NCBI GenBank assembly: GCA_003427395.1 | Contig: BFEA01000178.1 | Coordinates: 78,491 to 104,351 of the forward strand | Length of the DNA: 25,861 bases | Direction of reading: 5' to 3' | From: Chara braunii | Taxonomy: Eukaryota; Streptophyta; Charophyceae; Charales; Characeae | Shown: piece after piece, positions 9,933-19,704 of the stretch | Layout of the letters: each line of letters begins with the position of its first letter | Position numbering within the stretch: position 1 is the stretch's first letter | The notes under the pieces: model-generated | Databases searched by the model: none | The model's input: the letters and a program-made list of their open reading frames with translations, nothing else | What the model was told of the DNA's origin: nothing | Program-made: the position numbers and the translations under genes

Positions 9933-10462
9933 AACTACCGAGGCCCCTTGAGCATGGAGAAAGTCAGAGACTGGGCATTCATGTACTATCAAAGGCAAGA
10001 CACGTTTAAACTCTGCTGCATCGCCGGCACGATTGCTTGCAGGCATACCAAACTCACCAAGTAGGCCGTTGAAATGCCCAAGTGCCCTGAGGAAAGAGAG
10101 TAATCTGATAGGTTGGAAGATATGCACAAACAAGTGGGATCAGATGGAACAGACAAAATGTAAGCTCTTCTCCACATCCATGATAAGAAGAGACTCAACA
10201 AAAAGAACATGGCACTGAAACTCCAAAATGAAACCACCAGTTCAGACTATGAAGACGGACAGCGACATACGCATTCCTCAAGGTTACCTGAGGGGCACCT
10301 GCTACCCACCCCTGTTTCATCCCGGTTGTGCACAATCAATCAGCAGTGCGACAAAGAGTATGAAAGGAACATGGCCGGGCAAAATGTAAGGTTCCGAAGC
10401 ATGTGATTATGGATAGGGAGGCAAAACGGAAGGCCCAACAGCCAAAAGAAATTTCATGAAAG
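9933..10462. other. No recognisable gene
   Basis: A minus-strand frame at about 9925-10133 has a protein-like look but no family I can name. Nothing else was seen. Confidence 0.45.
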
Positions 10463-10578
10463 CTACCGTCTTCACCCGGAAAGAATGCCCAGTCATTCTC
10501 GCTGTATCTTATAGACTGAAAGGTGCACCGAATGCAGCTCAAATATGACTCGGCGTTCTATTCAGGTGAAGACGGTAG
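10463..10578. repeat. 116-bp foldback (hairpin) element
   Basis: CTACCGTCTTCACC at 10463-10476 is the exact reverse complement of 10565-10578. Pairing continues inward with mismatches (GAATGCC against GGCGTTC, AGTCAT against ATGACT) to give arms of about 38 bp around a loop of about 40. It resembles a MITE remnant or a hairpin RNA precursor. Confidence 0.7.
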
Positions 10579-11217
10579 TCGTAGAACATCAGCCTCGCTC
10601 GAGTATTATTCTGGCATAATCCTGTGTACCAGTGACAATCATGGACAGATTCCAGGAAGCATCAATCATTTGAGTCGCCCAGTTTTTTCAAATCCCATCA
10701 TAACAGTCTTTTATGAGCACCTGTTGCATGCCACTCACTCGTCATTAGCAGATCCAACACCAAAATAACAAAAGATGTATCATCAGACTGGGCTGAAGAA
10801 ATATGAATGATCAAAAAAATATATGAATGATCATGACAAATGCCAGCAATTCAAGCATAACAGCAACTGATCGCTGCTTGACCAAGTGTCGGCAGTGGTA
10901 GCCATTTAAGCACCACAGCTGTGCCAAAGCTTCTCCACACAAAAGGGGTAACCCAAATCCTGAGCTGCCTCCCCCCCTGTCTTGGACGCAGCGGATTCAA
11001 GTGTGATAGTGATCGACAATGGGTGGCCTGTGAGAGCAAATATCTGAGTCATGGCCTGTGAGTGAAACGCTGTGGGCTGTCACAGAAGCAGCAGATTCGG
11101 GTGCAATAGGAATCGGGGTAGGTGGCCTGTGAGTGGAAGTTTGTGTTCAAATATACTGTAGCAAATTACGCTATATGAAATCTCCACATACCTTGCAGTA
11201 TAAAGATTCCGGTCCTT
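10579..11217. other. No recognisable gene
   Basis: No motif-bearing frame. A pair of related phrases around GGTGGCCTGTGAG (about 11023-11035 and 11119-11131) suggests an old short duplication. Confidence 0.45.
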
Positions 11218-11950
11218 GCAGCTAATCTGCATAGCACGATCCATTGGCCATGTTGAAGGGGAACAACTACTGGAAGATGAAAAGACGTAATGCTGACAGC
11301 CAGTGACAGGACTATTCCCAAAGACTTCATGAGAAGACTTAGGCTGACAGGATTATTCCCAAAGACTGGATGCAGCCAATCCTCACAGCACGATCCATTG
11401 GCCATGTCAAAGGGAACCACTACTGGAAGATGAAAAGACTTAATGCTGATAGGACTATTCCCAAAGACTCGATGAGAAGACTTAAAGGACTGGATGCAGC
11501 TGATCTTCATAGCACACGATTCATTGGCCATGTTGAAGGGAACCACTACTGGAAAATGAAAAAACTTAATGCTGGCAGGACTGTTCCCAAAGACTCGATG
11601 AAAAGACTTAGCCTGACGGGACTAGTCCCAAAGACTGGATGCAGCTAATCTTCATAGCAATATGAAAAGACTTATTGCTGACAGGACTATTCCCAAACAC
11701 TGGATGAAAAGACTTAGGCTGACTGACAGGATTATTCCCAAAGACTGGATGAAAAGACTTCGGCTGACAGGACTATTCCCAAAGACTCGATGAAAAGACT
11801 TGTAGGTTGACAGGACTATTCCAAAAAGTTGACGAAAGAATTGGGGTGACAGGACTATTCCCAAAGACTTTATGAAAAGACTTACGCTAACAGGTCTATT
11901 CCCAAACACTCGATGAAAAGACTTACGCGGACAGGACTATTCCCAAAGGC
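11218..11950 (+). repeat. Minisatellite with higher-order structure (41-bp and ~145-bp units)
   Basis: The right part (11680-11950) is a tandem array of a unit of about 41 bp, GACAGGACTATTCCCAAAGA followed by CTCGATGAAAAGACTTAGGCT. Unit starts are near 11680, 11725, 11766, 11809, 11848, 11889 and 11930. The left part (11218-11645) has three longer units of 125-154 bp in which one or two of the 41-bp modules alternate with a block GCACGATCCATTGGCCATGT, AAGGGAACCACTACTGGAAG. No coding role is claimed. Confidence 0.9.
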
Positions 11951-12177
11951 CCACACATATATGCAAAGACAACGAGCAGAAACGGATAACACATAGACAT
12001 ACAGCGCGGGAGAAACACAAAAGTAGCGACAGACTATTTCATCGGACTTGACGAGACTCATCAGGAGGTTGAACCCTCCACCGTCTGCAGGATCCCCTCA
12101 CAATGCTTGGAGTCATAACCAAACATCAAACCCTGTTGCGGATGGCCAAACACAGGAAAGCATGCAGTGTAGCATGG

Positions 12178-12715
12178 GCAAGGCAACAAAGAGCAAACCA
12201 AAGCACAAAGACAGCAAGGTAAGTGGGCAGGCAGTCGGGTGAGAGGGCAGGCACCAACAAGGCAGCAAGGCAAGGCCAACCGAAAACCAGCAAGGCAGCA
12301 AGGCAGCAAGGCAAGGCAAGGCAAGCTTTAGGGCAGGAAGGCAACGAGACAGCAAGGCAGTAATGCAGGGCAGCGAGGCAACAAGGCAGCAAGGCAGCAA
12401 GTCCTTTTCTTTTCTTTTTTGGCATCTGTCAGGGGTATTACTGTCGGTGATACAAGCCTCCCCCAGTAGTACCGACCATAGAGCAGCAAAATGCAGAAAA
12501 GCGCCAGGGCGAGAGGGCAATAAGGCAGTGAGGCAGCACAAAAGCATCAAGGCAAGGTAAGGCAAGGCAAAGCAACCGGCAGGGCAGCAGAGCGGGCTGC
12601 AAGGGAACAAGACAGCCAAGCAAGGCTAGCAACAAGGCAGCACAGTGATCAGTGAGGGAACAAAGCATTGAACGGCAAGGCAGGCAGGCAGGCGGGCGGG
12701 CAGAACACCAACACA
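12178..12715 (+). repeat. GGCAAGGCAGCAA-type minisatellite, interrupted
   Basis: Irregular tandem copies of AAGGCAGC, AAGGCAAGGC and relatives fill 12178-12410 and 12480-12715, separated by about 70 bp of unrelated sequence. Overlapping Leu/Pro/Cys/Ala-rich minus-strand frames are compositional. Confidence 0.85.
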
Positions 12716-12720
12716 GCAAG

Positions 12721-13280
12721 GCACACAGCAACACAAACCCGTGGATGCTGCAAAGATCAAAGCATCAGCCACTCACATCATATGGAAAAACCTGCACGCT
12801 GCAGGTTCGCAGTACCACGAAGAGCCAGGAACCCACAAGACAAGTGTCGGCCATCACTCAGGAAACACAGAGACACAGGCATCCCAAACACAGCAGCCAT
12901 CCTGATCGTGTTACAGGCACTCTATACAAACAGGCGCCAACTATTTGGCACTTCTTAAAGGTACTAAACTTGGGCACTTAGAAACACCCAAGAAAAGGCC
13001 AAGGAATGCGAGGAAAATACTGGGAAGAAGAAGACAGCAAAACAATCATAATAAATAAATACAGGATTGTGTATATGTGTGTGCATGTGTGTTTGTGGGG
13101 GACAGAGAGAGAGAGAGGGTGTTGTGATGCACTTCCAAACTTAAAAAATGAATGAGGCGGGAAGATCAAGGGGTGGAGTGGAGGAGAGGTGGAAGATGGG
13201 CAGCGTGGGGACCCTTCCAACTCCTCCCAGTATGGCTAAGACAATTCATGTTCTCACTCACTTGCACTTTCAGCATAGTG
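12721..13280. other. CLASP 3' flank, no gene
   Basis: This contains the 3' side of the minus-strand CLASP frame. There is no long A-tail next to the stop codon on the minus strand, no strong AATAAA was seen there, and small GT- and GA-rich runs lie at 13072-13118. Confidence 0.5.
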
Positions 13281-16200
13281 TCATCTAGTTGGACGGTTGA
13301 CGCCTTGTGCCATCCGTTCCTGAGTAATTCGGTTGGCATAGATTGTCACCAGCTTGAGTTGCGTGTGGGGTAGCCCACTTAAGTGAGGAATGAACGCATC
13401 ACCCAGCATCATGTACATCTCCACCAGTGCGAGCACCACTGCCTTTCGAACAGCTGCATGTGGACTCCCAAATGCTTCATACAAAGGCGGAAGCAACAGC
13501 GGCAACTGGTCTGTGAGCTGCTCTTCTGTTAGTCTCACAACAACCTCGTTCAGCATTCCCAAGCACGGCACCAGAATCTTCTCATCGTCAGTTTCCAGTT
13601 GCGGCAGCAGCACGGTTAGGCAGCGCAGCGGATCCATGCCAGAGAAGATCATGTCCAGACACTCATTCGCACATTCTTGGGCCGTTTTACTTTGATCCGC
13701 TTTGAGAGCAATTACATTGCCTGCTATCGCCTCCATGTAGTCTTGTAGGCTATCCTGCTCATCTGGCATCGCCGGGCCATTCTGCCTGCTGCTGCAGAAC
13801 TGAAGAACTTGCTGAAGTTCCTCTTGCCGCTCATCTGTCCCTCTCCCCTGGCCAACTAAACGAGCAAGAAGAGTGTCATCTTCTTCTGTAGCGGTGGCCC
13901 CCAATGACAGCGGCATGCCTTTCCAAGGAGAAGGCCCACCTGAGGATCCCCCTCCCAGGGATGACCTCCGGCGTCCTCTCCCTCCTGAGCCATTAAACTT
14001 TCCAGGTGACCTGCTCCCGAGCGCTCTTCGTGTCTCCCGTTCTCTGTTCTCTGCACCATCGATCACACCAAGTCCTGAGCCCTCTATAGCAGCATCCACT
14101 GACCCATCATCTCTCATATTCTGTTGCAATAGGCTCCAATCGTTTTCTGTGTGCCTCCGTAGGGCAGCTCCGCCCCTGCACGGAGAGAGTGCACCATTCC
14201 GTGTGCCTCTGTATGGCGAAACTGGACTCCTTGCCATTCCTTTGTCACCTCCGCCAACACTCCCTCTTCTTCTTTCCAACACCCGGTCAACCCCATCGAC
14301 ACCATTGCTTTCTCCGTCTAGCACTGCAAATGTGGACATGTCACCCAAGCATCGCCGTCCTTCCCTTCCCCCACCCAAGCTCTTCCTAGATCTCATCATC
14401 ATAGTCTCATCATCCACAGTCCTGGCACTACAGACCGTCGACACACTCGCAAGACTATTGAGGCTACTTTCACCAGTAAGGCCCCTGCTTGCCAAACTCC
14501 CCGCTCCAGTGTCTATATCCTTTGCCAACTCTGCTGCAAACACTGCACCCTCCACTGCCCCCAAGCTTCCACTTCTCCTCCTCCTCCTTTCCGTTACGCA
14601 AGGACTCTGCGGACTTCTTGGACTTTGATATCCCATCCCAGCTACTGTTCCTAAGATGTCAAGGGCAGTGTTCCCCCCACCACCACCTGCTCTCGTTGCC
14701 GCTACAGCAGTAGTATCTGCAGCTGATTCCGTGGGACGAGTGTCCATCATCAGCGACCTGATCCGAGCTTGGCGCTGCTTTCCAGACTGCACCAGAAGCA
14801 AATCAGCTTCCACTGCCGGCGCATACTGCCTCAACACCTTCCTCAGCTGACTTTGCTCCTCAATGGGCATGTTGGCAATGTATGATACAACTGTGTTTGC
14901 ATCCAGTTGCGAATGAACTGCTACAATACCTGCAACGGCGGTCAATCGTAGCTTCTGCTGCTTGTCGTTCGTAAGAGGCACCAGCTTGGACATCCAGTGC
15001 TTCAGCATAATACTACTTACAGCAGGGACGTGTTCACCAACTGCCATCCTCGGTCTCTTCAATGCTGAGACCCCAAACTCAATGACTGCCATCTTCGCCT
15101 TTGGTGAGCGCTGCTCATCCAGAGATCGCAGCAATGCAGGCAATAAAAGCTCAATAGGGTACAGCTCTGCTGCTGTCTTCAGGACTCGTGCAGACATCTT
15201 GCGCGAGGCTTCCTTCTGGTCAATAAGCCGGTTGAAGAGCAGGGGAAGGATTCTCTCTAAGTATGCCTCAAAGCTCTTTCGGCACAATGGTAGGAGTTCC
15301 GCCAAAGCCGCAAGCGCCGCCTGAGCTACTCGGTGATGAGAGTCCCCGAGGAATGAAGAATAGAGGATCATAACCTTGTCGAAGTTTGCAAGCACTTCAG
15401 AGACACCCTTCTGCCCATTCTGCAGCGTCTTTCGCAATGTGACAAAGGCCGTTACGCGGGACGACCAGTCGGCATTTGCTAGGTACGCAGCAGCGATAGC
15501 TTCCGGGAGGCCAGTCGTCAGGTCATCTCCACCTGCCCTGGACGAGGGGGCCATCAGGCTTGAAGCCACTGTGCCAAGACTTTCATCATCGCTAGACTTT
15601 GTACTGCCAACAGATCTCTCGTCGTCATCGCGTGCTGCATAGTATGGCAATCCTCCCCCTCTCCCACCCACGGAATTCAATTGGACGAGTCCTCCTCCAA
15701 GCCTTCCAGACCCAGGCATAGCCCTTCTCCCTTGTCTGGGGGCAATGCTAGGGAGCCCATCACTCACAGAAAATGTATGAATTGAATCCTCGGTACCATG
15801 ATCTATCACCGGCTCTCCGTACCTGCCACTCGCTGTATTCTCGTCAGCGGCCATAGCTCTTCTGGAGGACACTATGCCTGCTGCTGTAGGAAAACTAACT
15901 TCAGAACTCGCTGCATTTCCTGAATGTTTTGCATTGATATCTAATCCTATACCACCAGCTGCAACTACGCTGTCTCTCACAAGACCATGTACTGGCGATT
16001 GAGGCATAAGCACCCGCCTTGCACCTTCCAAGGCTGTCCCTGTCCTGTGTGCAGCAGCACCGCTACTTGAGGCTGACGATGCGGAAGTTTGGGGTGAATT
16101 CTGATTGGATGGACCGTTATTATTAGATGGACCCTGTGCTCCTGGAATTGCAATTGTGAGCCCTCCTCCATCAACCTCCACTCTTGACGGCTTCAAACCC

Positions 16201-17675
16201 TCCAAGGGCATTTTTGCCATTGCGCCTGGTCGTGCACCAACGGAGGAAACCCCTCCTGAGGCCGGTGCACGGCAGGGGAGAGGCCTTCCACAAGAGTTCC
16301 CAGACGACTCCCCACTCAAGTTCTCAGACTCCTGTACCCCCTCATCTCCTACCAGCTTATCACCACCAACCACCTTTTGAGGGACTCTCTCACATGTTCT
16401 CCTTGCATATAAACTGACATAGCCTGAAGCAGGTGCAGCTGCTGCTTCTCGAGACGGAGAAGTCGGAGCAACAACAGCAATCCTCGAAGGTTTGGCTTGC
16501 AGATTCCCATTACCTTCACCGCCTCCATTCACAGCTGCATTTCCCCGGCCGCTGCCTGGCCCTCCCCCGCCACCTGCGGCCTGTTTCTTTCCTGTTGGGA
16601 CACTCTGCCCCTGTCCCGGTTGGCCCGCAGGAGCCGACACTGATCCGTCATTATGACTGCCGGATTGGAAATTCGCATTCTGGTTCAATGAACTCAACTG
16701 GCCGGTCGTGGTCCCGGCAGCAGACACAGCATGTCGAGATCCCACCACCAAACCCTTCAATTCACGAGCCGTCAGCGAAAGAGAAGAAGAAGATCCCTTT
16801 GACGTAGTAGAAGCCAAGGACTCTTCTTCTGTTAATAGCTTCTGCGTGCTCCCATCGAAGCGGCTGAACAGCCGTCTCCCTCGATCAGGCCATCTCAGCG
16901 CAAACACTCGGTAGCACTGTCTTGCCGTGGCCCTGACCTCACTCATTGCATCACCAACGCAGCATTTGATCAGCTCCTCATAAAGATCAGCAAGCCGGGT
17001 GACCTCTGGTGCCTCACCCCAGCTCTCTAAGACCAGGAGAGCGTAATCGCAGCACCGTAACCTCAGAGGAGGGCTCCGATCGTGCATGGCAGAGTCTGCA
17101 ATTCGTGGAACTATCCTTGCCACACGGCAGTGCAGCAACATTGTCCGGATGCAGTTGTCTGCGGATTCCGCAATGACAAGCACCGTGATCACAACAAGCT
17201 TCAAAAGCACAGGAATCAAGAACTCCGCAAGAGGTTCGAATGCAAAACGCAACTCCTTGGCTAGCAGATTCAACATCTGGCACGTCTGCCGCACGATCGC
17301 TGAGCGCCTGTCCTGTAACTGGCCGGCAATTGCATCTTTCATTTGCCTTAGTAGCATTCCCGGAAAGGCATCAAAGTCGGATGCTCCACCAGCAACGAGA
17401 CCTTCAACTCGCTGCATGACCTTCATTCGAACAGACCAGTCTGTCTCTGGCACTAGCATTGCCGCCGCCTTCTCGATCTCCTTCGACAGGTCCTTTTCTG
17501 AGTAAACACGAACCGGCTCCACTTGCCTCTGACTCTGGTGGGGACCACCACGTTCCACATTAGGCTTCGGCTTTGGGCTTTGGCCTCGACCTGCTGCTGC
17601 TGCCGCTGACAACGCACCTGCACCCACCCGCCCATTTCGCAGTGCACCGCAGTTGCCTGTCACCCACCCGTCCAC
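13281..17675 (-). CDS. CLASP: CLASP (CLIP-associated protein), TOG2 to C-terminus, large single exon
   Basis: CLASPs bind microtubule lattices and plus ends through TOG (HEAT-repeat) domains, promote rescue and stabilise cortical microtubules. The 1464-codon frame has a TOG2-like domain at residues 53-285 (EPVRVYSEKDL, DWSVRM, RRSAIV, VVITVLVIAESADNCI, AMSEVRATAR), a Ser/Gly/Ala-rich linker to about 715, a TOG3-like domain at 723-965 (ADWSSRV, DSHHRVAQAALAAL, RSLDEQRSPKAKMAVIEF), an Arg/Ser/Gly-rich linker, and a C-terminal HEAT domain at about 1281-1450 ending KLVTIYANRI. The C-terminus matches the plant family end. The N-terminal TOG1 of about 230 residues is absent. The frame opens right after a TGA with GTG, not ATG, so 17675 is only the limit of the open frame; an acceptor AG near 17654, 17618 or 17605 is likely. 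The C-terminal domain seems to lack roughly one HEAT repeat compared with Arabidopsis as I remember it. Having no intron over 4.4 kb is unusual for this gene. Confidence 0.93.
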   Translation of the reverse strand: MDGWVTGNCGALRNGRVGAGALSAAAAAGRGQSPKPKPNVERGGPHQSQRQVEPVRVYSEKDLSKEIEKAAAMLVPETDWSVRMKVMQRVEGLVAGGASDFDAFPGMLLRQMKDAIAGQLQDRRSAIVRQTCQMLNLLAKELRFAFEPLAEFLIPVLLKLVVITVLVIAESADNCIRTMLLHCRVARIVPRIADSAMHDRSPPLRLRCCDYALLVLESWGEAPEVTRLADLYEELIKCCVGDAMSEVRATARQCYRVFALRWPDRGRRLFSRFDGSTQKLLTEEESLASTTSKGSSSSLSLTARELKGLVVGSRHAVSAAGTTTGQLSSLNQNANFQSGSHNDGSVSAPAGQPGQGQSVPTGKKQAAGGGGGPGSGRGNAAVNGGGEGNGNLQAKPSRIAVVAPTSPSREAAAAPASGYVSLYARRTCERVPQKVVGGDKLVGDEGVQESENLSGESSGNSCGRPLPCRAPASGGVSSVGARPGAMAKMPLEGLKPSRVEVDGGGLTIAIPGAQGPSNNNGPSNQNSPQTSASSASSSGAAAHRTGTALEGARRVLMPQSPVHGLVRDSVVAAGGIGLDINAKHSGNAASSEVSFPTAAGIVSSRRAMAADENTASGRYGEPVIDHGTEDSIHTFSVSDGLPSIAPRQGRRAMPGSGRLGGGLVQLNSVGGRGGGLPYYAARDDDERSVGSTKSSDDESLGTVASSLMAPSSRAGGDDLTTGLPEAIAAAYLANADWSSRVTAFVTLRKTLQNGQKGVSEVLANFDKVMILYSSFLGDSHHRVAQAALAALAELLPLCRKSFEAYLERILPLLFNRLIDQKEASRKMSARVLKTAAELYPIELLLPALLRSLDEQRSPKAKMAVIEFGVSALKRPRMAVGEHVPAVSSIMLKHWMSKLVPLTNDKQQKLRLTAVAGIVAVHSQLDANTVVSYIANMPIEEQSQLRKVLRQYAPAVEADLLLVQSGKQRQARIRSLMMDTRPTESAADTTAVAATRAGGGGGNTALDILGTVAGMGYQSPRSPQSPCVTERRRRRSGSLGAVEGAVFAAELAKDIDTGAGSLASRGLTGESSLNSLASVSTVCSARTVDDETMMMRSRKSLGGGREGRRCLGDMSTFAVLDGESNGVDGVDRVLERRRGSVGGGDKGMARSPVSPYRGTRNGALSPCRGGAALRRHTENDWSLLQQNMRDDGSVDAAIEGSGLGVIDGAENRERETRRALGSRSPGKFNGSGGRGRRRSSLGGGSSGGPSPWKGMPLSLGATATEEDDTLLARLVGQGRGTDERQEELQQVLQFCSSRQNGPAMPDEQDSLQDYMEAIAGNVIALKADQSKTAQECANECLDMIFSGMDPLRCLTVLLPQLETDDEKILVPCLGMLNEVVVRLTEEQLTDQLPLLLPPLYEAFGSPHAAVRKAVVLALVEMYMMLGDAFIPHLSGLPHTQLKLVTIYANRITQERMAQGVNRPTR

Positions 17676-17800
17676 TCAATAATCCAGGTATCCAGCTCGG
17701 TGGCGCTCAACAGGAAAACTGAATACTCTTCAATGGCTGTGTTGGGGAGCTGCTCCAACAGAGGTAGGTGCTCCTGGGTTTCGTTTCGGTTCCATTTCGT
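17660..17800 (-). other. Short open frame just upstream of CLASP, possible exon
   Basis: A 46-codon open frame without ATG runs between TAA and TGA on the minus strand, in a different frame from CLASP, and overlaps its 5' limit. Its translation (LPNTAIEEYSVFLLSATEL, then DTWIIEW) looks protein-like, but I do not recognise it and it does not look like TOG1. It may be chance. Confidence 0.2.
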
Positions 17801-17879
17801 TTATCAAACCTTGCGGAAATCTCTGTCACTTGAGCCGGTCCTATATCTGCTAGATTTTCTAAAAAGGTCGTCCTTTACC

Positions 17880-18812
17880 CCAGCAGGTTCTATATCTGGT
17901 AGAATTCCGTACCTGGTAGAAGTTGGCCATGCTCATTGCTAATAGGAATAGCTAATAATAGCAAATCATAATGATCATCTGTGTATCATTCAAATTTTCA
18001 AGGGAACTCCCATCTTAATAATAGCAAATCATAATGATCACTATGGGCCAATTTTCAAGGATAGCCAGTGGCCTACCGCAGTTCGCAAGGCACACAAGTG
18101 GTGTTATTCAAGACGTCCCACCAATTCAGCCGACCCTAAACGTATGAACCGAAAAAACAACCCCCGCTGGGACTGGGTATTAAGGGAACTCCCATCTTAA
18201 TAATAGCAAATCATAATGATCATCTGTGTATCATTCAAATTTTCAAGGGTAGTCAGCGGCCTAGCTCAGTTGGTAACGCACACAAGTGCTGGCATTCAGG
18301 AGGTCATGAGGCCGTATCTGGTAGAGTTTCGTACCTGTTATAAGTTGGCCACGCTCATTCCCAATAATAGCAGCTAATAATAGAAAATAGGGGAAACTAT
18401 GCAGGAGTCACGAAAATGAGTTATAATTGCACTACGGGCCAATTTTGAAGGATAGCCAGTGGCCACCTCAGTTCGCAAGGCACACAAGTGGTGTCATTCA
18501 AGAGGTCATGGGTTCAACACCCAGTGGCGTCATGTTCACCTTTGTGGGTATACTTGGCACCGTAATCTAGAGATAGTCCGTTGGACCCCATGACCGGCAT
18601 TAATTAACCAGACACAATAGCTAATAACAGCTAATAATAATGGTCTGCATATGGCCTAGCTCAAACGGTAAGGCACACACAAGTGGTGGCATTCAGGAGG
18701 TCATGGGTTCACCTCCCACTGCGGTCATGTTCACCTTCGTGGGTATGCTTGGCACCCACCATCTCGAGATAGCCCGTTGGCCCCTATGATCAGCATTAAT
18801 TAAGCAGATACA
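17880..18812 (+). repeat. Tandem array of tRNA-like SINE modules
   Basis: Four tRNA-like heads lie about 180-210 bp apart, near 18066, 18249, 18459 and 18651. The consensus is GGCCTAGCTCAGTTGGTAA with ACACAAGTGGTGGCATTCA, then GGAGGTCATGGGTTCA. Box A-like TAGCTCAGTTGG is clearest at 18254, and box B-like GGTTCA(A/C) at about 18511 and 18707. The last two share a 3' part (CATGTTCACCTT, GTGGGTATRCTTGGCACC, CGAGATAGCCCGTTGG, GCATTAATTAA). Spacers repeat AATAATAGCAAATCATAATG and GGTAGAATTCCGTACCTG. No copy folds into a convincing functional tRNA. Confidence 0.75.
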
Positions 18813-19320
18813 GCTGATGTTCGTAGGGGGATGGAATGTCCGTCAGAGGAAGGGGGGAGCTGAGGGGGAGGGGATGTTCGTAGGGGGAGGGGGGGAGCTG
18901 AGGGGAGGCGCAGCGACTGGAATCTGAAATCTCAAACTGCTCGGTCATGAGGGATAAGCTTGGCTGGTGAGCCCTGCTCATCCCTAGAGCCGCAGCAATT
19001 GTTGTAGGGACACTGGGCCCCTTTCGTAGCTTTTTTACTTGATTTTGGAAAGAAAAAAGGAAATGCTCGATCATGGCCACTGTCGGCCACCTGCAGGTTG
19101 GCTGCAAACTCACATAATCTCAGGAGGATGTGATGTCTTGACGGACTGATTTCTCGTTTGTTTTTTTTCGCCCGCATGGTGTTTTGTTCTTCTTCCTTGT
19201 TTTTTGTTTTTGGTGTTTAGTTGCTTCTCGGATTCACATTACAGCTTTGATCATGTAACCCCCCCAAGGGGGATTCCACACGAAGAGGACAGAGCGTTCA
19301 GTTGTAAAAAACAGAAAAAA
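18813..19320. other. No recognisable gene
   Basis: Contains a G-rich GTTCGTAGGGGGA duplication (18820-18832 and 18875-18887) and nothing else I can name. Confidence 0.5.
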
Positions 19321-19324
19321 GAAA

Positions 19325-19400
19325 AGAAAGGACCCCCGCGGCTGAGTGGTAAATGGAAGCACATCATGGGTCCGAATCCTGACAGGACTCAGATAGATCC
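19325..19400 (+). repeat. tRNA-like fragment
   Basis: CGGCTGAGTGGTAAATGG is box A-like and GGGTCCGAATCCTGAC is box B-like, followed by GGACTCAGATAGAT, the same tail phrase as the repeat at 9718. It is probably a decayed SINE head. Confidence 0.45.
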
Positions 19401-19583
19401 CAAATAGTAAGTATCAAGAGATACTCCAGTTGCAAGAAGAGGGGAAGGGCGGGGGGGGGAATCCTTAGGAAAAGGGAAAACTGCATCTGTAACCTGTTCC
19501 AAGATGGGAGTTTCCTTTATACCCCATCCCAGAGCCCAACTTGCATCTATTCCCGGGAAACGGCCTGTGGAAATTATGTCCAC

Positions 19584-19704
19584 GTCCCTCAAATCGGAAT
19601 AACAATACAGAGAAGCTTGATTTTTTTATTTTATTTTTTTAAGAGAAGCTTGATTGGCATGCCCCCCCTGCTCAAGGATGACAAACATAAATCGAGAAAT
19701 GGTC
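19584..19704 (+). pseudogene. U6 snRNA retrocopy, split by a T-rich insert
   Basis: GTCCCTC, then AAATCGGAATAACAATACAG, opens a U6-like copy. It resumes after a T-rich insert with GGCATGCCCCCCCTGCTCAA, GGATGACAAACATAAATCGA and GAAATGGTC. AGAGAAGCTTGATT occurs on both sides of the insert (19609-19622 and 19642-19655). Loss of part of the 5' stem and the inserted run make it a pseudogene. Its 3' end runs directly into a tRNA-derived SINE. Confidence 0.8.

Noticed and set aside
11680-11950. CRISPR array
   Set aside because: The repeats are contiguous and degenerate, without unique spacers, and the context is eukaryotic.
12113-12734. Several overlapping Leu/Cys/Ala/Pro-rich minus-strand frames resembling membrane proteins
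   Set aside because: All derive from the GGCAAGGCAGCAA-type minisatellite; three frames are open at once, as expected for a repeat without stops.
13873-14628. 251-residue plus-strand frame and other frames opposite CLASP
   Set aside because: Antisense shadows of a GC-rich coding sequence, Pro/Ser/Leu-rich with no motifs; the minus frame has clear TOG homology.
18249-18310. A functional tRNA gene
   Set aside because: Box A is good, but the acceptor and anticodon stems do not pair and box B is poor; similar copies recur as repeats.
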